11,565 bases of DNA, taken from Acidobacteriaceae bacterium. Lineage in GTDB: Bacteria > Acidobacteriota > Terriglobia > Terriglobales > SbA1. This document shows, one piece after another, positions 7,291 to 11,565 of this stretch. Position 1 is the stretch's first letter, and each line of letters begins with the position of its first letter. A program made the translations under genes and the position numbers. The notes under the pieces were generated by a model that worked only from the letters and a program-made list of their open reading frames with translations, ran no database searches and was not told the origin of the DNA. The stretch lies in NCBI GenBank assembly GCA_019237515.1, contig JAFAGX010000422.1, positions 1 through 11,565 on the forward strand, given 5' to 3'.

Positions 7291-8681
7291 CTGCGAATAT
7301 CCCCACAACCCCACGGCGGAGCTCCAGAGTTCCTACTGCGGTACCCATTCTTGTGACCAGCTTAAATGGGAAGCACTTCTCGGAAGTATGTGAAACCTTG
7401 GTTGTCAACGCACATGGTTGTGCAATGCTATCCCCTATAAAGCTCGACGCCGGCGTTCCCCTTCACTTCCATAGTAAAGATGGGCGCGAGGCGACCGCTC
7501 ACGTTGTTTCCTGTCAGCCAGTCGGGTCGGACAATCGGACTTGGAGATTGGGAACGAAACTCGATCGCCCCGAAAATTTCTGGGGCCTGGCCGATTATCC
7601 CAACGACTGGCCAATTTCTGCGCAGATGGCAGCGAGTATTTCCCGATCGGGGTTTCAGACCGATACCAACCAGCCGCCCAAAGCGGTGGTTGACCGCATC
7701 GTTCGTCAATTAGAAGCGCAGGTAAAAAGGACAATTGCGGAGTCGGTTCGTCCGCTGCAAGAAGAGCTGTCCGGGCTTAAAGAAAAGCTGGCCCGCCGGG
7801 AAGGGACCGCGAGTCGCTTTGAAGTGTCGCTCTCCAGCATTCCCCCGGAACTTGAGCAACAGCTTGGATTACGTCTGGAGAACAATTTGGGCCCGCGCGT
7901 ATTGGAAGAAGCGCGTCAGCAAGCTGCACATCTGCTTGCGGCCGCAAACGCGGCAATCACTCAGCGAACGTCTGAGGGATATGACAACTTCGTACACCGG
8001 GTAGCCGAGGAGCTAAAAGTTGTCGAAAAGCGGGCTCGCGAGACGTCGGCGTATATCTCTGAGAGCGTTCGGGAAGAGCTTAGGCGAGGGGTAGAGAACT
8101 ATCAAGCGAAGTTAGTGGAGGGCGGTAACTCCCTGAAACGGCTGAGTGAAGAACTTATTCAGTACTTGAAGGATAATCTGGACGAAGAACATAATGCCCG
8201 GCGTGGAGACCTGCAACAACTTCGATCTTCTCTTGATCTCGAGTCGGCCCGGTTGCACGAACAGATTGAATCCCTGAATAGCCGTATCGCGAAGCTAGAC
8301 CAATCCGCCCGTACTCTGGAGTCGGGTCTCGACCAACGGCTTAGCCAAATGGCAAGCAACACCTTGAAGGATACGCGCACTGAGCTTGAAGCCGTTGCAA
8401 ACGGTATCCGCGAAGAATTGACTTCAAAAGCGGTCAAGGTACTCGCGGCCCAATTGGACGAAGCAAGCTCGAACATGAAGGTCGTACAAAAAGGCATTGT
8501 CGCGTCGGTAACTGAATCGCTGCGGGCTCAGGCATCCGACACATTACAGGTTTTCGAACGTGCAGCCGATGAGGTTGCCAAGTTGTCGGTTGAGCATTGC
8601 CGGCATAATCTGACCCGTGCCTTGAATGCCGCAATGAAGAGCATTGGTGAGGAGTTACAGTCTTCGGAAGAGGTCAGCTAA
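7284..8681 (+). CDS. PilZ-like domain protein with a long C-terminal coiled coil
   Basis: A 465-residue cytoplasmic protein when started at ATG 7284 (AAAGG 8 nt upstream). ATG 7230 (AGAGG about 10 nt upstream) and TTG 7194 are in frame, but the residues between look non-coding. Residues 11-110 resemble an acidobacterial PilZ domain: RRSSR (11-15) is the RxxxR c-di-GMP motif, and ENFWGLADYPNDW (97-109) is the usual closing signature. The second binding motif, D/N-x-S-x-x-G, reads VVNAHG (40-45), so Asp and Ser are replaced and ligand binding is doubtful. From about 132 to 460 the protein is almost entirely heptad-like helix rich in Glu, Arg, Leu and Gln, with no membrane segment. That suggests a scaffold, filament or signalling rod joined to a PilZ sensor or adaptor. 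It is monocistronic, with weak terminator-like repeats just after the stop. It is not an SMC or MCP: there is no ATPase site or signalling hairpin motif. Confidence 0.8.
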   Translation: MQTANIPTTPRRSSRVPTAVPILVTSLNGKHFSEVCETLVVNAHGCAMLSPIKLDAGVPLHFHSKDGREATAHVVSCQPVGSDNRTWRLGTKLDRPENFWGLADYPNDWPISAQMAASISRSGFQTDTNQPPKAVVDRIVRQLEAQVKRTIAESVRPLQEELSGLKEKLARREGTASRFEVSLSSIPPELEQQLGLRLENNLGPRVLEEARQQAAHLLAAANAAITQRTSEGYDNFVHRVAEELKVVEKRARETSAYISESVREELRRGVENYQAKLVEGGNSLKRLSEELIQYLKDNLDEEHNARRGDLQQLRSSLDLESARLHEQIESLNSRIAKLDQSARTLESGLDQRLSQMASNTLKDTRTELEAVANGIREELTSKAVKVLAAQLDEASSNMKVVQKGIVASVTESLRAQASDTLQVFERAADEVAKLSVEHCRHNLTRALNAAMKSIGEELQSSEEVS

Positions 8682-8689
8682 GATCCGCA

Positions 8690-8716
8690 ATCCGTAGCCT
8701 ACCGGATCAGTTTGTT
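8690..8716 (+). terminator. Weak intrinsic terminator candidate after the PilZ gene
   Basis: ATCCGTA (8690-8696) can pair with TACCGGAT (8700-8707) with one bulged C and a GCC loop, followed by CAGTTTGTT. GATCCG at 8682-8687 is an alternative 5' arm for CGGATC (8703-8708). The position, straight after the stop at 8681, fits; the U-tract is broken. Confidence 0.4.
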
Positions 8717-8750
8717 GCGAGTACGCTGGCAGGAAAATCATTGATCAGTT

Positions 8751-8770
8751 GAGCGTGCGAATCAACGCTC
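8751..8770 (-). terminator. Hairpin at the end of the small Cys/His gene
   Basis: GAGCGT (8751-8756) and ACGCTC (8765-8770) form a perfect 6-bp stem with an 8-nt loop that contains the stop codon of the - strand gene. No U-run follows on the - strand, so intrinsic termination is doubtful. Confidence 0.25.
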
Positions 8771-8977
8771 CGCATAAGGCTGGCTATCGAGATCTGACGG
8801 TTGAGCGATGACCGAGGCCAGGCGCCTGGTGCGTCGCATGCTGCGCCAATCGTACTCGTAAGCACTCCCGCAAATCACGCACACCTGATAATCCCGTCCA
8901 TCAACACTACTGTGCGGCCACGAGAAACTGTGGCGGCAAAACATCTGCATAAGGTTCTTGACGAAGCTTTCGACCAT
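8762..8977 (-). CDS. Small Cys/His protein, zinc-ribbon-like
   Basis: A 71-residue protein whose ATG is preceded on the - strand by AGAGGT with about 5-nt spacing, a strong ribosome site. Its core runs from CRHSFSWP (14-21) through YQVCVICGSAYEYDWRSMRR (30-49). Cys14, His16, Cys33 and Cys36 form a plausible C-x-H...C-x2-C zinc site. I recall short Acidobacteriota hypotheticals with the same CRH..SWP....YQVC..CG..YEYDW pattern, so I take this as the real gene over the longer + strand reading frame on top of it (8801-9229), which lacks a ribosome site. Function is unknown; a small zinc-binding adaptor or regulator is an inference. It lies downstream of the STAS gene on the same strand, but the 261-nt hairpin-rich gap suggests its own control. 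Confidence 0.72.
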   Translation of the reverse strand: MVESFVKNLMQMFCRHSFSWPHSSVDGRDYQVCVICGSAYEYDWRSMRRTRRLASVIAQPSDLDSQPYAER

Positions 8978-9238
8978 AATTACCTCTGGAAATCGCGAGA
9001 GCGGATTTTAAGAACGCTGCAACTCGCGTCTGTCCGAAATGCGACGATAGCACAAGTTATTGTGGGAAGCTTCACTCGTCGGTTCAGTGAAGCTCGGGAT
9101 GAAGGTCAATTCCCCAGCCTGTACCTATCTGGGCTGGCTGCTGTGCCAGTTTTCACCCCAGCAGTGGGATTCTCTAATTTCAATTTAATAAATTCTCTTG
9201 AACTTACTTGGCTATTAGATTTGCTGTAAGAGAACATC
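8978..9238 (-). other. Hairpin-rich untranslated stretch upstream of the small Cys/His gene
   Basis: This gap of 261 nt holds no convincing gene. It contains three perfect inverted repeats in a row: AGCTTCACT/AGTGAAGCT (9068-9076 with 9086-9094, 9 bp, 9-nt loop), CCAGCC/GGCTGG (9114-9119 with 9132-9137) and, immediately adjacent, CTGCTG/CAGCAG (9138-9143 with 9159-9164). Beyond them is an AT-rich block with a near-palindrome AATTTA-A-TAAATT (9182-9194) that could hold a promoter for the - strand. The order fits a structured 5' leader on the - strand, or the 3' end of the STAS transcript. Confidence 0.4.
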
Positions 9239-9577
9239 TCAGGCAAAAGACTTTAACGCTGACTCGTCATCATCAAACGTTTCGAACAGGTTCAGAACCC
9301 CAACCAGTCGCAGGGTTTGAACCGCAAATTTGGAAGGCGCGACGAGCTTGATGGTTCCGCCTCGCTGCTTGGTGGAGGCCAGAAATCGAACGATAAGCCC
9401 GATCCCGCTGGAATCGACCATCGGTACTTCCGCGAGGTTCAGCGCCCAGCGCGACTCTCCGTTCGCCAACAGGTCCTCCATCGTTTTCCTCAAATCATCT
9501 ACCGGCGGTCCCATGCGCAGCGGGCCACGAAGGCGAATCAGTTGGACTGGACCGCGTTTAGTGACATTAATGTCCAC
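9239..9577 (-). CDS. STAS-domain anti-anti-sigma factor (SpoIIAA/RsbV-like)
   Basis: A 112-residue single-domain STAS protein, the usual length for SpoIIAA/RsbV. The GTG start at 9577 has GGAGA about 6 nt upstream on the - strand. The signature loop VPMVDSSGIGLIV (51-63) carries the DSSG motif; Ser57 matches the Ser phosphorylated in SpoIIAA (Ser58), so switch function should be intact. The later TIKLVAPSKFAVQTLRLVGVLNLFETFDD follows the family pattern. By family, the unphosphorylated form would bind an anti-sigma kinase (GHKL/HATPase type) and free a sigma factor or another target; a PP2C-type phosphatase would reset it. Neither kinase, phosphatase nor sigma factor is in the window, so the partner is encoded elsewhere. 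It is divergent from the sigma-54 activator, with about 224 bp between the start codons. Confidence 0.9.
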   Translation of the reverse strand: MDINVTKRGPVQLIRLRGPLRMGPPVDDLRKTMEDLLANGESRWALNLAEVPMVDSSGIGLIVRFLASTKQRGGTIKLVAPSKFAVQTLRLVGVLNLFETFDDDESALKSFA

Positions 9578-9774
9578 GGGTTCTCCGTTCTAAGCGATTT
9601 CAGGGGAACTACTTCTGTGGCCGCGAGTTAGGTTACGGAAGCGGAGCAGATTTTGCAAGCGAGGGGTTGCTGCAAGTTGTTGAATCTATGTTCACGGAGC
9701 CACGTTCTAACACCGCGGGATCAACCTGCAATGATGGCAGTAAGAAAAATTCATCCCTCATGGTCAAAATTTTG

Positions 9775-9780
9775 TATAAT
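9775..9780 (+). promoter_or_regulatory. -10 element (TATAAT) of the sigma-54 activator gene
   Basis: A perfect TATAAT lies 21 nt upstream of the ATG at 9802, giving a short leader of about 15 nt that contains the ribosome site GGGAG. The -35 is poor (TTCATC at 9750-9755 with a 19-nt spacer is the best seen), so activator help or a weak promoter is likely. Confidence 0.4.
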
Positions 9781-9801
9781 CCTCGACCGCCGGGAGCGTG
9801 C

Positions 9802-11211
9802 ATGCACACCGCCACTGCCCGCAGTCAGCTTTCCCGCTACAAGGTTTTTATTCTCACGACGGACGAACGGGTAGCTCCGGAGGCCGAGCAATATCTCGCG
9901 CCCGACTACGATGTACAGCTATTTCAGACCTGGGCCGATTTCCTCTCCACCTACAAAAAGGATTTCGCGGACGCTATTCTCATTGACATCGATACCGTGG
10001 GGGAGCGTACTGAAGATGGCCTCGCCGCGCTTGCCGAACTGCGTACCAGTGCCCCCGATTCAGTTCTGGTTGCGCTTACCCGCTCCAATAGCCGTCGCAT
10101 ACGATACAAAGCTATCGCGGCGTCCGTAGATGAATATTTCATCGCACCCATCTCTTTTCAAGAAGTCAATGTTGTTCTGAGCCGCGCCCTGGAAAAGCGT
10201 GCTGCCGAGATCGAATACCGAAAAGAGCAGAGGAGCGAGGCTGAACGGCAGTCGTTTCAAGGACTGATTGGAGCCAGCGAGGTCATGCAGCGGGTCTATG
10301 AGGCGATCAGCCGGGTTGCGAACAGTAACAGCACGGTTCTAATCCGCGGCGAAAGTGGCAGCGGAAAAGAGCTGGTGGCTCGGGCCCTTGTTGCCGCGGG
10401 ACCGCGATCGGAAAAGCCTTTTATCAGCATCAATTGTGCTGCTCTGCCCGACAATTTGATTGAAACTGAGCTGTTCGGCCACGAGAAAGGGGCATTCACG
10501 GATGCGCAGGTAGCTCGTCCGGGACACATCGAACTGGCACATGCCGGCACATTGTTCATGGATGAAATCGCCACTCTGGGGCTGCCTCTCCAATCCAAGC
10601 TTTTGCGCGTGTTGGAAGATCGTGTGGTGACACGGATTGGCGGCAAGACTCCCAAGAAAATTGATTTCCGGCTGATTACGGCAACGAACGAAGATCTCGA
10701 GGAGATGGTGCACGCGGGCCGTTTCCGGGAAGATCTGTACTATCGCATCAATGTGGTTCCAATTGATTTGCCTCCCCTGCGGGAGCGTGCGGACGACATT
10801 CCGCTGCTGCTGAATCATTTCTTAAGACTTTACTCCGACTTGAATCGCGTTCCGGTCAAGCAATTGGATCCTGAGGTGATTGCCATCCTGGAAGAGTATT
10901 CCTGGCCCGGCAACATCCGCGAACTGGAGAATCTCACGCAACGGTTGGTTCTGATGGTAGACGGACCCGTCATCTTACCCACGCACCTGCCGCAGCAAAT
11001 CCTGGTGACCACAACCACCAGCCAGGAAGCCATGCTTATTCCGGAAGAAGGAGTGAATTTCGACGAAGAGATGGCCCGCATTGAGGCTGCCTATGTCGGT
11101 GCCGCATTGCGGCGTTCGGGCGGGAGCAAGGTCGGCGCAGCTCGCTTGCTGCACATGGACAAACAGAAGATGCATTATCTCTGCCGAAAACATGGAATTG
11201 GCCGCGACTGA
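9802..11211 (+). CDS. NtrC-family sigma-54-dependent response regulator with atypical receiver
   Basis: A 469-residue bacterial enhancer-binding protein. ATG 9802 is chosen over TTG 9667 because GGGAG lies 5 nt upstream, a TATAAT precedes it and the receiver begins right after (RYKVFILTTDE). Receiver, about 12-130: the acidic pair is Asp21/Glu22, the phospho-acceptor candidate Asp62 (AILIDID) and the switch Thr93, but the conserved Lys of the KP motif is Ala115 (FIAPI). AAA+ domain, about 155-385: Walker A GESGSGKE (183-190), GAFTDA (230-235, a Gly-to-Asp variant of the sigma-54-contacting GAFTGA loop), Walker B GTLFMDE (249-255) and RFREDLYYRINVVPIDLPPLRER with the arginine fingers. A C-terminal Fis-type helix-turn-helix lies at about 425-465 (KVGAARLLHMDKQKMHYL). 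It should activate sigma-54 promoters by ATP hydrolysis; one such promoter lies just downstream. No histidine kinase is adjacent. Confidence 0.92.
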   Translation: MHTATARSQLSRYKVFILTTDERVAPEAEQYLAPDYDVQLFQTWADFLSTYKKDFADAILIDIDTVGERTEDGLAALAELRTSAPDSVLVALTRSNSRRIRYKAIAASVDEYFIAPISFQEVNVVLSRALEKRAAEIEYRKEQRSEAERQSFQGLIGASEVMQRVYEAISRVANSNSTVLIRGESGSGKELVARALVAAGPRSEKPFISINCAALPDNLIETELFGHEKGAFTDAQVARPGHIELAHAGTLFMDEIATLGLPLQSKLLRVLEDRVVTRIGGKTPKKIDFRLITATNEDLEEMVHAGRFREDLYYRINVVPIDLPPLRERADDIPLLLNHFLRLYSDLNRVPVKQLDPEVIAILEEYSWPGNIRELENLTQRLVLMVDGPVILPTHLPQQILVTTTTSQEAMLIPEEGVNFDEEMARIEAAYVGAALRRSGGSKVGAARLLHMDKQKMHYLCRKHGIGRD

Positions 11212-11227
11212 CGGAGGTGAAAGTATC

Positions 11228-11257
11228 AAAAATTAATCGTCGCAAAGATGAATTTTT
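11228..11257. repeat. AT-rich dyad, candidate enhancer site or weak terminator
   Basis: AAAAATT (11228-11234) and AATTTTT (11251-11257) are perfect 7-bp arms, extended after one mismatch by ATC/GAT, around an 8-nt loop. A second dyad, TCCATC/GATGGA, lies at 11273-11278 with 11285-11290. The first is centred about 150 bp before the expected start of the sigma-54 promoter, within the usual range for enhancer-binding proteins. It could also be a weak terminator for the activator gene. Confidence 0.35.
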
Positions 11258-11369
11258 AATGCTGTTAGATTTTCCATCTACCCCGATGGACACACGCGAA
11301 GGCTCTATCCAGCTATTAACAGTATGAAAATTCAGTTGTTATGTTGAGCAGGAGCAAAGGCTCTCCGTT

Positions 11370-11385
11370 TGGCACACAGGGTGCT
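11370..11385 (+). promoter_or_regulatory. Sigma-54 (-24/-12) promoter
   Basis: TTGGCAC-ACAGG-GTGCTA matches the RpoN consensus TGGCAC-N5-TTGCW. The -24 GG (11371-11372) and -12 GC (11383-11384) are separated by exactly 10 nt as required, with one mismatch (G for T before TGC). Transcription would start near 11396, about 70 nt before the ATG of the last gene. The preceding gene encodes a sigma-54 activator, which supports the call. Confidence 0.72.
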
Positions 11386-11466
11386 ACTAAGCTCTGCGTG
11401 TCGGGATGAAGCAGCGACAGTGATCCCAGAGTTCAAAGCGCTAGAGGCGCACGAAGGAGAAACACG

Positions 11467-11565
11467 ATGGCGGTCCAGAAAAAGTCTTTGATCAGCAGCC
11501 GGACACCGGAAAAGAAAGCCGAAACGAAACAAGCGAGTTCCGTGGGCGAGCCGAAGAGCCTCTCG
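11467..11565 (+). CDS. Unknown small basic protein, N-terminal part (3' end outside window)
   Basis: An open frame from ATG 11467 to the window edge gives the first 33 residues, starting MAVQKKSLISSR and continuing Lys/Ser/Glu-rich with no hydrophobic segment. The ribosome site GAAGGAGA (11453-11460) with 6-nt spacing is the best in the window. The beginning MxxQKKSLIS is one I associate with small hypothetical proteins of Acidobacteriota, function unknown; nothing further can be said from the fragment. The upstream -24/-12 element makes it a sigma-54-dependent gene and a likely target of the activator encoded just before it. The leader between promoter and start has a GGGAT/ATCCC repeat (11403-11407 with 11423-11427) that does not touch the ribosome site. 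Confidence 0.75.
   Translation, partial: MAVQKKSLISSRTPEKKAETKQASSVGEPKSLS

Noticed and set aside
9210..9224. TTGGC...TTGCT, a sigma-54-like element on +
   Set aside because: GG and GC are 11 nt apart instead of 10, and it points into a gene on the opposite strand.
8801..9229. 142-codon + strand reading frame
   Set aside because: TTG start without ribosome site and no recognisable family. It lies antisense to the better-supported 71-residue Cys/His gene and covers the hairpin-rich gap.
9667..9801. N-terminal extension of the sigma-54 activator from TTG 9667
   Set aside because: It would contain the TATAAT promoter, lacks a good ribosome site and has no domain; ATG 9802 has GGGAG at proper spacing.
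10339..10818. 159-codon - strand frame inside the sigma-54 activator
   Set aside because: Shadow of the conserved AAA+ domain; no ribosome site or family resemblance noted.
11217..11327. 36-codon GTG frame after the activator
   Set aside because: The ribosome-like GGAGG overlaps the start codon itself and the frame holds AT-rich dyads. No support as a gene.

Overview
The window reads like chromosome of a soil-type Acidobacteriota (probably the Terriglobia/Koribacter side). This rests on the mix of families, not on any marker gene: tandem Ig-like (Big_2) lipoproteins with a Cys-Gly-Gly-Gly mature end, a PilZ protein with the NFWG...DW signature fused to a long coiled coil, an MSMEG_2256-type F420-dependent oxidoreductase, and small basic or Cys-rich proteins that I associate with this phylum. 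I see no rRNA, tRNA, CRISPR array, IS element or phage gene. Ten coding regions are supported; the first and last are cut by the window edges.

Positions 1-4508 hold an extracellular carbohydrate set, all on +. It starts with the C-terminal end of a galactose-oxidase-like copper protein that retains the Tyr-His and His copper ligands. Next comes a 958-codon lipoprotein with five Big_2-type Ig domains and a C-terminal NodB polysaccharide deacetylase. The last is a GH16 glucanase-like lipoprotein with an intact E-I-D-M-E active site.

Positions 4587-6801 are a two-gene operon behind a good sigma-70 promoter: a Tat-exported metallo-beta-lactamase-fold hydrolase and an F420-dependent luciferase-like oxidoreductase.

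Positions 6802-8977 hold a small basic protein on the - strand, then, divergently, a PilZ/coiled-coil protein on +. Two consecutive strong inverted repeats (8 and 11 bp arms) precede it, and the second covers its likely start codon. This leader (7182-7290) is the most unusual non-coding signal here. A tiny Cys/His protein on - follows, with a 261-nt hairpin-rich stretch upstream of it.

Positions 9239-11565 are regulatory. A SpoIIAA-type STAS protein on - is divergent from an NtrC-like sigma-54 activator whose receiver lacks the conserved Lys. About 160 bp downstream of the activator lies a near-consensus -24/-12 sigma-54 promoter driving the gene that runs off the right edge. The activator and this promoter plausibly form a cis-linked pair, with AT-rich dyads between them as candidate enhancer sites.
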